Shown here: positions 1 to 7,237 of the stretch, in pieces
Position numbering within the stretch: position 1 is the stretch's first letter
Layout: every line of letters starts with the position of its first letter
Position numbers and translations under genes: made by a program
The notes under the pieces: generated by a model
Told to the model about the DNA's origin: nothing
Databases searched by the model: none
What the model saw: only the letters and a program-made list of their open reading frames with translations
DNA from: Ruminococcaceae bacterium UBA5891
GTDB taxonomy: Bacteria > Bacillota > Clostridia > Oscillospirales > Acutalibacteraceae
NCBI GenBank assembly: GCA_002431945.1
Contig: DJET01000082.1
Coordinates: 29,232 to 52,808 of the forward strand
DNA length: 23,577 nucleotides
Direction: 5' to 3'

Positions 1-137
1 GAGCGCGAACAACTTTTGACCGCGGCGCCCGCCGTTGCTCGCTTTTTCCTGCACTGCAGCGAAAGCAACGTCACTCGCAATGACAAACGGCGTGTCATTC
101 TGAGCGCATAGCGCGAAAGAATCCGTAATCTCCAATG
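1..137. repeat. Non-coding stretch with a REP-like intergenic repeat
   Basis: No gene is supported in the first 381 bases. The first 60 bases are G+C-rich and structureless to my eye. From about 67 to 137 the sequence has the look of the short dispersed intergenic elements common in gut Firmicutes. It holds a TCATTCTGAGCG core followed by GCGAAAGAATCC. A perfect 7-bp inverted repeat, AATGACA at 79-85 and TGTCATT at 93-99, surrounds a 7-base spacer. Copy number elsewhere in the genome is unknown, so calling it a repeat rests on resemblance alone. The stretch from 138 to 381 holds the feo regulatory region, listed separately. Confidence 0.4.
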
Positions 138-168
138 ACGGATATTTTACGCAGGTTTAACTGTTTTG

Positions 169-184
169 GTTACTTATTGCTAAC
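169..184. promoter_or_regulatory. Operator copy 1 of the GTTAG-N6-CTAAC motif
   Basis: The site reads GTTAC-TTATTG-CTAAC, one mismatch from the perfect 16-bp inverted repeat. It is the farthest upstream of four copies before feoA1, about 90 bases before the -35 box. It may serve as a distal site for cooperative binding. Confidence 0.55.
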
Positions 185-199
185 CTGCACAATTACAAA

Positions 200-215
200 G
201 TTAGTTTTCGCTAAC
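200..215. promoter_or_regulatory. Operator copy 2 of the GTTAG-N6-CTAAC motif
   Basis: The site reads GTTAG-TTTTCG-CTAAC, with both arms perfect. It begins 31 bases after copy 1, which is about three helical turns and would put both on the same face of the DNA. Confidence 0.65.
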
Positions 216-271
216 TGATTGTTCACGGTGACGAAATTGAAAAAAATGTGCCGAAAATTCAATTTAGTTAC

Positions 272-300
272 TTGACAGAGCGGAAAAACGGGAGTATTAT
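272..300 (+). promoter_or_regulatory. Sigma-A promoter of the feo operon
   Basis: A consensus -35 box TTGACA (272-277) and a near-consensus -10 box TATTAT (295-300) are separated by exactly 17 bases. Transcription would start near 307, directly at operator copy 3 (309-324), with copy 4 at 343-358 in the leader. Regulator binding there would block RNA polymerase or early elongation. This is the best promoter match in the window. Confidence 0.8.
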
Positions 301-308
301 ATCATATG

Positions 309-324
309 GTTAGCGAGTGCTAAT
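309..324. promoter_or_regulatory. Operator copy 3 at the feo transcription start
   Basis: The site reads GTTAG-CGAGTG-CTAAT, one mismatch in the last base. It overlaps the predicted transcription start, which is a repressor position. Confidence 0.65.
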
Positions 325-342
325 CAATTTTTAAGGACGCAG

Positions 343-358
343 GTTAGCGTTGGCTAAT
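343..358. promoter_or_regulatory. Operator copy 4 in the feo leader
   Basis: The site reads GTTAG-CGTTGG-CTAAT and lies 34 bases after copy 3, just before the feoA1 ribosome binding site. Its context, GGTTAG with CTAATCC, makes a somewhat longer inverted repeat than the 16-bp core. Confidence 0.65.
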
Positions 359-381
359 CCGTTAAAAGAGAGGTAATCTTT

Positions 382-594
382 ATGATGCCGCTGAGTCTTG
401 CAGGCATTGGTGAAGAAAACACCATAAAAAAAATAGGCGGAAGCCCGGAAGTAAAACAGCACCTTGAAAATTTGGGCTTTGTTGTGGGCGGAAGCGTGAA
501 GATCGTTAATACCTTGGGCGGTAACGTTATTGTAAACGTTAAGGAATCAAGAGTTGCGATAAGCGAAGAAATGGCTCGTAAAATAATGGTATGA
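382..594 (+). CDS. feoA: FeoA domain protein, first copy
   Basis: This 70-residue protein has the size and pattern of FeoA, the SH3-like cytoplasmic partner of the FeoB ferrous iron transporter. It opens with an MPLSLAGIGEE-type start, has the central conserved segment LENLGFVVGGSVKIV, and ends with a strand that includes VRVAIS-like residues (ESRVAISEEMA). FeoA is thought to modulate FeoB, but its exact role is unsettled. The start is chosen for the upstream GAGAGG; a second ATG lies one codon later. It is the first gene behind the operator-flanked promoter, and a second feoA follows 36 bases downstream. It is more divergent than the second copy, so the two may have split roles. The FeoA family call is fairly firm. 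Confidence 0.85.
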   Translation: MMPLSLAGIGEENTIKKIGGSPEVKQHLENLGFVVGGSVKIVNTLGGNVIVNVKESRVAISEEMARKIMV

Positions 595-630
595 AATTCA
601 TACCGTATTATATAAAGGGGGATAAAGCAA

Positions 631-852
631 ATGAAAACTCTTAAATCTGCCAAAATCGGAGATACCTACACCGTAGTTAAGCTTCACGGCGAGGGTGCAG
701 TAAAGCGCCGCATTATGGATATGGGTATTACCAAGGGCGTACAGGTTTATGTTCGCAAGGTAGCGCCGCTCGGCGATCCGGTGGAAGTTACCGTTCGCGG
801 ATATGAGCTTTCGCTCAGAAAAGCAGACGCCGATATGATCGAGGTTGAGTAA
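631..852 (+). CDS. feoA: FeoA domain protein, second copy
   Basis: This 73-residue protein is a canonical FeoA. It shows KSAKIGDTYTVVKL at the N-terminus, then the conserved RRIMDMGITKGVQVYV, then the PLGDPVEVTVRGYELSLRKADAD hallmark ending. The RBS is an AAGGGGG nine bases before the ATG. It follows the first feoA and precedes feoB, the usual order in Clostridia. FeoA binds to or near the FeoB cytoplasmic domain and is needed for normal iron uptake in the systems studied. Of the two copies this one fits the family best and is probably the main FeoB partner. Confidence 0.93.
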   Translation: MKTLKSAKIGDTYTVVKLHGEGAVKRRIMDMGITKGVQVYVRKVAPLGDPVEVTVRGYELSLRKADADMIEVE

Positions 853-870
853 ACCTTTTTGCGGCGCAAA

Positions 871-886
871 GTTAGTTATTGCTAAT
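871..886. promoter_or_regulatory. Operator copy 5, between feoA2 and feoB
   Basis: The site reads GTTAG-TTATTG-CTAAT, one mismatch. It sits in the 59-base gap inside the feo operon, just before the feoB ribosome binding site (about 898-902). I see no convincing promoter in the gap. The site could serve a weak internal promoter or act as a roadblock to transcription. Confidence 0.55.
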
Positions 887-911
887 TTAAGAAAGTGAGA
901 GGATAAAAGCT

Positions 912-3410
912 ATGGATATCAGAATTGCCCTTGCGGGTAACCCTAACTGCGGTAAAACAACACTTTTTAACGCGCTTACGGGTTCAAATCAGTTTGTCGG
1001 TAACTGGCCGGGCGTTACGGTTGAAAAAAAGGAAGGTAAGCTTAAAAAGCACGACGGCGTTATAATCACCGACCTTCCGGGTATATATTCGCTGTCGCCG
1101 TATACACTTGAAGAGGTTGTTGCAAGAAACTACCTTATTTCAGAGCGTCCCGACGCGATACTTAACATTATCGACGGTACAAACCTTGAAAGAAACCTTT
1201 ATTTAACAACACAGCTCGTTGAGCTTGGTATACCGGTTGTTATCGCCATAAATATGATGGACGTTGTTCGCAAAAACGGCGATAAAATAAATACCGATGA
1301 GCTTTCACGTCAGCTCGGCTGCAAAATAGTGGAAATTTCCGCTCTTAAGGGCACGGGCATTATGGAAGCTGCAGAAGCTGCAATAGACGCCGCGAAGAAC
1401 ACAAAAACCGTTCCGCAGCACAGCTTTTCGGGTTGCGTAGAACACGCTATCGCTCATATCGAGGAAGCTGCGGTTCACAATATGCCCGAAGAACAGCAGC
1501 GCTGGTATGCGATAAAGATCTTTGAGCGCGACGATAAGGTTTTGGCTCAGCTTAACATAGATTCGGCTACATTGGCTCATATCGATCAGGATATAACCGC
1601 AGCCGAAAAGGAAATGGACGACGACGCGGAATCCATTATCACAAATGAACGTTATATTTACATAGCATCGATCATTAAGGCATGCTACAAGAAAAAGAAT
1701 GTAGGCAAGCTTTCTTCTTCCGATAAAATAGACAGAGTTGTTACAAACCGTTGGCTCGGTCTTCCTATTTTTGCTCTTGTAATGTTCCTTGTTTACTATA
1801 TCTCAATGGTAACAGTAGGCTCTGCCGCTACCGATTGGGCTAACGACGGTCTGTTCGGAGACGGTTGGCACCTTTTGGGTATAGGCTCTAAGGCTTACAG
1901 CGCCGAGGCGGACGATTATACCGCCGCCGCACAGGCTGTTCAGGCGTTTACCGATATCGACGTTACTGCCGATGATTTTGACGCCGATGAGGCTCTGAGC
2001 GAAATGAAGAGCTTTAAGGGCGATTCCAAAACCGCTGAGGTTGACGTAGAAGACGAAGAGACATTGGCTGTAAATACAATGACGGCTTATTACTCCGAGG
2101 TTCCCTCAGACCTTTCAAAGGACGAAGAGGAAGAAACCGTTGCAATGTCTTATAAAGACGCCGTTAAGTATTTTGAGAAAAACGGCTTTGACGAACCCGA
2201 TCCGGCGGATTACGGCGTTTGGGTTCCCGGTATACCCGTGCTTGTAGGCGACGGACTTGACAAGGCAGGCGCTGCCGATTGGCTTTCAGGTCTTATTAAC
2301 GACGGTATCGTAGCCGGTGTAGGCGCGGTTCTCGGCTTTGTTCCGCAGATGCTCGTTTTGTTCTTACTGTTAGCCTTCCTTGAAGCCTGCGGTTATATGT
2401 CGCGTATAGCATTCGTGCTTGACCGTATTTTCCGCAAATTCGGTCTTTCGGGTAAATCGTTTATTCCTATGCTTATCGGTACAGGCTGCGGTATCCCCGG
2501 AATTATGGCTTCGCGTACCATTGAAAACGAACGCGACCGCCGTATGACTATTATGACAACAACATTTATTCCCTGCGGCGCTAAGGTTCCGTTTATTGCA
2601 ATGATCGCAGGCGCTATCTTCGGCGGTTCCGCACTTGTTGCAACCTCGGCTTACTTTATCGGTATGGCTGCAATAATCGTTTCAGGCATTATGCTTAAAA
2701 AGACAAAAATGTTCTCAGGCGATCCGGCTCCGTTCGTTATGGAGCTTCCGGCTTACCACTGGCCGACCCTCGGCAACGTTCTCCGCTCAATGTGGGAGCG
2801 CGGCTGGTCCTTTATAAAGAAGGCAGGAACAATAATCCTTCTTTCAACCATACTCGTTTGGTTCACAACATACTTCGGTTGGGCAGACGGCTCGTTCGGA
2901 ATGTTAGAGGAGGATCAGATAAGCTCTTCTATCCTTGCTAAGATCGGCGGCGCTATTGCCTGGATATTCAAACCTCTCGGCTGGGGCAACTGGAAAGCGG
3001 TTGTTGCTTCCATTACCGGTCTTGTTGCTAAGGAAAACATTGTTGGTACTCTCGGTATACTTTACGGCGGCGGAGACGCAAGCGTTTACCACAATATTGC
3101 CGCTGCATTTACGGGAATTACCGCTTATTCGTTCCTTGTGTTCAACCTGCTTTGCGCGCCCTGCTTTGCGGCTATCGGCGCAATCAAGCGTGAAATGAAC
3201 AGCCAGAAGTGGACATGGTTTGCAATCGGTTATCAGTGCGGCTTTGCTTACCTTATAGCTCTTATGATAAACCAGTTCGGCGGCCTGTTCACAGGAAACG
3301 TAAATGTTATAGGTCTTATTTTCGCAGTTGCGGCTTTGGCGCTTATAGTTTATATGTTGGTTCGCCCCTATAAAGAGGCTACAAAGCTTACCGCTAAGGT
3401 TAAGGTTTAA
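912..3410 (+). CDS. feoB: Ferrous iron transporter FeoB with acidic extracellular insertion
   Basis: FeoB is the membrane Fe(II) importer with a cytoplasmic G domain. All G-protein motifs are visible: G1 GNPNCGKTT at residues 9-17, the switch I segment GNWPGVTV near 30-37, G3 DLPG at 54-57, G4 NMMD at 114-117, and ISALKG as G5. A helical region follows to about 270, then the membrane part with two Gate-type halves. The gate segment GTGCGIPGIMASRTIE holds conserved Cys526, and a CAPCFAAIGAIKRE segment lies near the C-terminus. The protein is 832 residues, longer than most family members. The excess is an acid-rich insertion at about residues 319-437, between the first membrane helix and the next hydrophobic block. 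By family topology this loop is outside the cell. The gene is third in the feo operon and has its own upstream operator copy. Identification is firm; the role of the insertion is unknown. Confidence 0.97.
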   Translation: MDIRIALAGNPNCGKTTLFNALTGSNQFVGNWPGVTVEKKEGKLKKHDGVIITDLPGIYSLSPYTLEEVVARNYLISERPDAILNIIDGTNLERNLYLTTQLVELGIPVVIAINMMDVVRKNGDKINTDELSRQLGCKIVEISALKGTGIMEAAEAAIDAAKNTKTVPQHSFSGCVEHAIAHIEEAAVHNMPEEQQRWYAIKIFERDDKVLAQLNIDSATLAHIDQDITAAEKEMDDDAESIITNERYIYIASIIKACYKKKNVGKLSSSDKIDRVVTNRWLGLPIFALVMFLVYYISMVTVGSAATDWANDGLFGDGWHLLGIGSKAYSAEADDYTAAAQAVQAFTDIDVTADDFDADEALSEMKSFKGDSKTAEVDVEDEETLAVNTMTAYYSEVPSDLSKDEEEETVAMSYKDAVKYFEKNGFDEPDPADYGVWVPGIPVLVGDGLDKAGAADWLSGLINDGIVAGVGAVLGFVPQMLVLFLLLAFLEACGYMSRIAFVLDRIFRKFGLSGKSFIPMLIGTGCGIPGIMASRTIENERDRRMTIMTTTFIPCGAKVPFIAMIAGAIFGGSALVATSAYFIGMAAIIVSGIMLKKTKMFSGDPAPFVMELPAYHWPTLGNVLRSMWERGWSFIKKAGTIILLSTILVWFTTYFGWADGSFGMLEEDQISSSILAKIGGAIAWIFKPLGWGNWKAVVASITGLVAKENIVGTLGILYGGGDASVYHNIAAAFTGITAYSFLVFNLLCAPCFAAIGAIKREMNSQKWTWFAIGYQCGFAYLIALMINQFGGLFTGNVNVIGLIFAVAALALIVYMLVRPYKEATKLTAKVKV

Positions 3411-3445
3411 TTTACCCCCTAATTTTGTGAAAAGGAGTCCTCTTT

Positions 3446-3616
3446 ATGCTGATGTGGTTAAAAGCAAATGCAGCAACCATAATTATAAGCCTGATACTTA
3501 TTGCCGTGGTTGCCGCGGTTATCGTGTCGATAGTTAAGAATAAGAAAAAAGGCAAATCCTCCTGCGGTTGCAACTGTGCTCACTGTGCTATGGCGGGCTC
3601 CTGCCACAAGAAATAA
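3446..3616 (+). CDS. FeoB-associated Cys-rich membrane protein
   Basis: This is a 56-residue protein. Residues 10-30 form one hydrophobic membrane segment (TIIISLILIAVVAAVIVSIV), followed by a KNKKKGK stop-transfer run and a Cys-rich tail, CGCNCAHCAMAGSC, with five cysteines and a histidine. The pattern and the position 35 bases after feoB match the FeoB-associated Cys-rich family (Pfam FeoB_associated). By the positive-inside rule the tail faces the cytoplasm, where it could take over iron coming through FeoB; that role is inferred. The RBS AAAGGAG lies nine bases before the ATG. It ends the feo operon at the terminator just downstream. Confidence 0.9.
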   Translation: MLMWLKANAATIIISLILIAVVAAVIVSIVKNKKKGKSSCGCNCAHCAMAGSCHKK

Positions 3617-3621
3617 TATTA

Positions 3622-3650
3622 AAGGGAGACCGCGTTTTGCGGTCTCCCTT
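3622..3650 (+). terminator. Hairpin at the end of the feo operon
   Basis: A 12-bp perfect stem (3622-3633 with 3639-3650) surrounds a five-base loop, beginning six bases after the stop of the Cys-rich peptide. The T-run behind it is poor (GCCTTTTAAA), so termination may be partial and some read-through into the ABC genes is possible. Confidence 0.65.
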
Positions 3651-3665
3651 GCCTTTTAAACAGAA

Positions 3666-3681
3666 GTAAGCAACAGCTAAC
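3666..3681. promoter_or_regulatory. Operator copy 6, before the ABC transporter
   Basis: The site reads GTAAG-CAACAG-CTAAC, one mismatch in the left arm. It lies between the feo terminator and the ABC ATPase, directly before the AAGGGAG ribosome binding site. I could not assign -35/-10 boxes. It is the weakest of the seven copies, but its placement supports it. Confidence 0.45.
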
Positions 3682-3697
3682 TGAAGGGAGTATAAAA

Positions 3698-4399
3698 ATG
3701 CCTATTGTAGAATTTAAAAATGTAAGCCGCGTATATACAAGCGGCGACCACGAATTAAAGGCGCTTGATAATGTTAATCTGACGCTTGACGAGGGTAAGT
3801 TCATTGTAATTTTGGGACCCAGCGGCGCAGGTAAAAGCACGCTTTTAAACCTGCTCGGCGGTCTCGACAGCCCCACAAGCGGTAAAATTATTGTAGACGG
3901 TAAGGATATTTCGGATTTATCGGGCGATGAGCTGGCGGTATACCGTGCGGCTAAGGTGGGATTTGTATTTCAGTTTTATAATCTTGTGCCCACGCTTACC
4001 GTGCACGAAAACGTCGCGCTTGTAAAGGAAATAGCGCCCGACGCGCTTTCCGCAACCAAAATGCTTGAGGAGGTAGGACTTTCGGACCACCTTAAAAATT
4101 TCCCGTCTGAGTTATCGGGCGGCGAGCAGCAAAGGGTGTCTATTGCGCGTGCGCTTGCCAAAAATCCGAAAATTCTGCTTTGCGACGAGCCTACCGGCGC
4201 GCTTGATTCTCAAACGGGCGTATTGGTGCTTAAATTGCTTTTAAAAATGGCAAGGGATTACGGCAAAACAATTGTTATTGTAACCCACAACCAAAACATT
4301 GCGAAAATGGCTGATGTGGTAATGCGTGTTAAAAACGGGAAAATATTATCGTGCGAGGAGCAGGAAAATCCCGTTTCTGCCGACGACATTGACTGGTAA
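3698..4399 (+). CDS. ABC transporter ATP-binding protein, LolD/MacB type
   Basis: This 233-residue ATPase has every motif of the class: Walker A GPSGAGKST at 40-48, Q-loop Gln92 in VFQFYNLVP, the signature LSGGEQQ from 139, Walker B ILLCDEPTGALD from about 159, and an H-loop in IVIVTHNQ. The VFQFYNLVPTLTVHENV stretch and the pairing with an FtsX-type permease place it in the MacB/LolD (mechanotransmission or exporter) branch, not among iron importers. The permease gene follows after 14 bases, so the two are one unit. The site in front matches the feo operators, which suggests expression under iron limitation. What it moves is unknown. Confidence 0.92.
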   Translation: MPIVEFKNVSRVYTSGDHELKALDNVNLTLDEGKFIVILGPSGAGKSTLLNLLGGLDSPTSGKIIVDGKDISDLSGDELAVYRAAKVGFVFQFYNLVPTLTVHENVALVKEIAPDALSATKMLEEVGLSDHLKNFPSELSGGEQQRVSIARALAKNPKILLCDEPTGALDSQTGVLVLKLLLKMARDYGKTIVIVTHNQNIAKMADVVMRVKNGKILSCEEQENPVSADDIDW

Positions 4400-4413
4400 A
4401 GGCGGTAGTTTAA

Positions 4414-6693
4414 ATGCTGTTTAAAAAACTTATCAGAACAATGGGGCTTTACAGAGCGCAGTTTATATCAATGATAATAATGATAGCGCTCGGCGTGGGT
4501 ATTTTCGTAGGCTTTAATATGGAATGGGTAAGCATTGACGAAAATACTTCGGAATTTTTTAAAGAAACAGGCTTTGCAGATTACCGCATTTCCTCGGAAA
4601 AGGGCTTTTCAAAGGAAGAGCTTGAAAGCATTAAAAAGATTTCGGGCGTTGAAGATGCGTCGCGCTTTCTTTCGGTTAACGCGGACGTTAAGGAAAAAAG
4701 CGGCGACGGAGCGGCGCTTACCGTAACCGAAAACGCCGATGTTTCGGGTATGATGCTGATTTCGGGAGAAAAATACAGTAAGGACGATACCGACGGCGTA
4801 TGGCTTTCGGATAAATATGCCGCCGCCAACGGCTTTAAGTTAGGCGACAGCATTACGTTCAAATATAAAAATCTTGAAATTAAGTGTAAAATAAAGGGGC
4901 TTATAAAGGCTTCGGAATATCTTATCTGCGTGCGTGATTCAAGCCAGCTTATGCCCGATTTTGATACGTTCGGCTTTGCTTATATTTCGCCTGCGCTTTA
5001 TAAAAAGAGCGCCGGAGCGGAATTTTATCCGCAAATAAACGTTATTTCCGATTTGAATAAAAAGGAATTTACCGAAAAAACGGAAAAGGCTCTCGGTAAA
5101 ACCACACTTATCTTAACAAAGGAAGAGTCCGGCTCGTATTCCTTAGCACAGGGCGAGGCGGACGAGGGCAAAACAATGGGAGCCGTTTTGCCGGTGCTGT
5201 TCCTGCTTATAGCCGTGCTTACGATGGTCACCACAATGCACCGCCTTACCGCAAAGGAAAAGACTCAGATAGGAACCCTTAAAGCGCTCGGTTTTAAAAA
5301 CAGGCGCATATTAAGGCATTATACCTCTTACGCATTTATGATCGGTATTTTAGGCACCGCAATAGGTATAGGTCTTGGCTATTCGGTTGCATATTTTATA
5401 ATGAATCCGAACGGTACAATGGGCACATATTTCGATATGCCGTATTGGCACCTTAAAATGCCGGGTTTCTGTATAATTGTAATGGCGGCTATAATAGTTC
5501 TGCTTACATTTATCGGTTTCCTTTCGGTAAAGCAGATGCTTAAGGGCACCGCGGCGGACGCACTTCGTCCTTACACTCCTAAAAAAATGAAACCGCTTGC
5601 CATTGAAAAAACAAAGGCTTTTCATAAGCTTTCCTTCGGTACACGGTGGAATATGCGCGATATTATGCGCCATAAATCAAGAACGGCTATGAGCCTTGTA
5701 GGTATTATCGGCTGCACGATATTGGTGGTAGGCTCGCTTGGTATGCGCGATACAATGGCGGAGTTTTTAAGTATGTATTACGACGGCGCGCTCAGGTATT
5801 CTTCAAGAATATATTTTTCAGAGGACGCAACCGCCGAGCAGCGCGATAAAATAAGCGAGGAATACGGCGGAGACCGCAGCGCTACCGTTGGGGTGCAGAT
5901 AGAGGACAAAACGGTTTCGCTTGATATTTACGGGCTTAAAAACAATACGGTGCGTTTTCCCTCCGATAAAGGCGGCTACACCGATTTAAAGGATAACGGA
6001 GCATATATTTGCGAACGCCTTGCGGAAGAATTTGAGCTTGATACAGGCGATACGTTTGTATTAAGTCCTTACGGAACGGATAAAAAATACACCCTAAAGC
6101 TTAACGGAATTATAAGAAGCACATCTGAATGTGTGGTTATAACCGAAGAATATGCCGATACTCTTAATATTGACTATACCCCCGATTCGGTATATACTAA
6201 AACCGTAAAGAAGGATATTAAATCCGACGCGGCAATTAAAACCGTGCAGTCAAAGCAGGCTATTATGGATTCGTTTGATTCGTTTCTTGAAATAATGAAT
6301 TCAATGATTTTCGTTCTTGTGGGCGGAGCGCTTGTGCTCGGAATTGTTGTGCTTTACAACCTCGGTGTTATGAGCTATACCGAGCGTTACCGCGAAATGG
6401 CAACCTTAAAGGTTGTGGGCTTTAAGGACGGAAAGATCGGAAGATTGCTTATAGGGCAGAATATGTGGCTTTCGCTTTTGGGCATTATAGTCGGTCTGCC
6501 GCTCGGCGCGTTTACGCTTGATTATCTGCTTAAAAAAATGGCTTCCGAATATGAAATGCGAATGTATATAGGCCCTGTTACTTACATAGTAAGTATTGCC
6601 CTTACCTTCGGGGTTTCGCTTTTGGTAAGTCTTATGGTTGCGCGCAAAAATAAAAAAATAGATATGGTTGAAGCGCTTAAGGGCGCGGAATAA
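4414..6693 (+). CDS. FtsX-family ABC transporter permease, two FtsX modules
   Basis: The 759-residue protein is two FtsX-like halves in tandem. Each half has an N-terminal membrane helix (about residues 16-36 and 428-446), an extracellular domain, then a three-helix FtsX block (about 254-375 and 630-759). The characteristic cytoplasmic loops are visible: KEKTQIGTLKALGFKNRRI in the first half and ERYREMATLKVVGFKDGKI in the second. Such proteins work with LolD/MacB-type ATPases, often in extracellular signalling, peptide resistance or lipid/protein release. The partner ATPase is immediately upstream and the start has only a weak GGCGGT site, so translation is probably coupled. The stop codon abuts the stop of the convergent small gene. 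The substrate is unknown. Confidence 0.9.
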   Translation: MLFKKLIRTMGLYRAQFISMIIMIALGVGIFVGFNMEWVSIDENTSEFFKETGFADYRISSEKGFSKEELESIKKISGVEDASRFLSVNADVKEKSGDGAALTVTENADVSGMMLISGEKYSKDDTDGVWLSDKYAAANGFKLGDSITFKYKNLEIKCKIKGLIKASEYLICVRDSSQLMPDFDTFGFAYISPALYKKSAGAEFYPQINVISDLNKKEFTEKTEKALGKTTLILTKEESGSYSLAQGEADEGKTMGAVLPVLFLLIAVLTMVTTMHRLTAKEKTQIGTLKALGFKNRRILRHYTSYAFMIGILGTAIGIGLGYSVAYFIMNPNGTMGTYFDMPYWHLKMPGFCIIVMAAIIVLLTFIGFLSVKQMLKGTAADALRPYTPKKMKPLAIEKTKAFHKLSFGTRWNMRDIMRHKSRTAMSLVGIIGCTILVVGSLGMRDTMAEFLSMYYDGALRYSSRIYFSEDATAEQRDKISEEYGGDRSATVGVQIEDKTVSLDIYGLKNNTVRFPSDKGGYTDLKDNGAYICERLAEEFELDTGDTFVLSPYGTDKKYTLKLNGIIRSTSECVVITEEYADTLNIDYTPDSVYTKTVKKDIKSDAAIKTVQSKQAIMDSFDSFLEIMNSMIFVLVGGALVLGIVVLYNLGVMSYTERYREMATLKVVGFKDGKIGRLLIGQNMWLSLLGIIVGLPLGAFTLDYLLKKMASEYEMRMYIGPVTYIVSIALTFGVSLLVSLMVARKNKKIDMVEALKGAE

Positions 6694-6903
6694 TCAGTAA
6701 AAATATCGGTCGAGATCGTTTGAAAGAGCCACCGCCTTCATATGGTTTTCAAGTCGGCTTGCCGTTATATGCAGCTCTGACGCGGAATGTATGCAGTCGC
6801 CTATTTTGCGAAGCTGCGACTGCATATCGGCGGGCAGCGATAAAAAGTATTTTCGCGTGCTTGCGCTTTCGTTTATTAAATCGTGCAGGGAATTATATTT
6901 CAC
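6694..6903 (-). CDS. Small conserved hypothetical protein
   Basis: I do not recognise a function. The protein is about 69 residues, soluble, with the segment STRKYFLSLPADMQSQLRKIG and later ASELHITASRLENHM. This recalls small Firmicute proteins with a YF-SLP-x-VQ motif. The start is uncertain. AAAGGA (6918-6913) sits nine bases before a GTG at 6903, which is the spacing of a ribosome binding site. It directly touches an ATG at 6912, too close to serve it. I prefer the GTG, although the ATG would add only three residues. Its stop abuts the permease stop, and its 5' end faces the HMA gene. Confidence 0.6.
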   Translation of the reverse strand: MKYNSLHDLINESASTRKYFLSLPADMQSQLRKIGDCIHSASELHITASRLENHMKAVALSNDLDRYFY

Positions 6904-6969
6904 GGTTTTCATTCCTTTCAAGATATATAATTCACCTGCCTTTTAAAAAAATACAAGGGAAGAATTGTT

Positions 6970-7233
6970 ATGATAAAAACTGTACTTAAAATTGACGGTA
7001 TGATGTGTTCAATGTGCGAAGCGCATATTAACGACGCCGTTCGTAAATATTTTAATGTTAAAAAGGTTTCTTCATCGCATACCAAGGGCGAGACGGTAAT
7101 TTTATCCGAATCAGAGCTTGATAAATCGCAGATAGAAAAGGTTATAGGCGAAACCGGATACGAGCTTAAAGGGATCACAAGCGCCGCCGCAGAAGAGAAA
7201 AAAGGTCTTTTCGGTTTCTTTCACAAAAAATAA
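6970..7233 (+). CDS. HMA-domain metal-binding protein (candidate FezC-like or CopZ-like)
   Basis: This 87-residue protein is one heavy-metal-associated (HMA) domain with a short tail. It shows the family start VLKIDGMMCSMCEAHI, with metal ligands Cys13 and Cys16 in a CxxC motif, and the ending KVIGETGYELKG. The lysine-rich, phenylalanine-rich tail EKKGLFGFFHKK is not part of the fold. HMA proteins chaperone soft or transition metals to P-type ATPases. A P1B ATPase lies 743 bases downstream in the same direction. A copper chaperone would be the default reading, but the partner ATPase lacks the copper CPC motif and the surroundings are about iron. An AAGGGA site precedes the ATG. A TATAAT at 6926-6931 could be its -10 box, but no good -35 accompanies it. 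Confidence 0.85.
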   Translation: MIKTVLKIDGMMCSMCEAHINDAVRKYFNVKKVSSSHTKGETVILSESELDKSQIEKVIGETGYELKGITSAAAEEKKGLFGFFHKK

Positions 7234-7237
7234 AGCT

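Noticed and set aside
6970..7233. Plain copper chaperone (CopZ) assignment
   Set aside because: The fold fits, but the partner ATPase lacks the copper CPC motif and the region is about iron, so copper specificity cannot be claimed.
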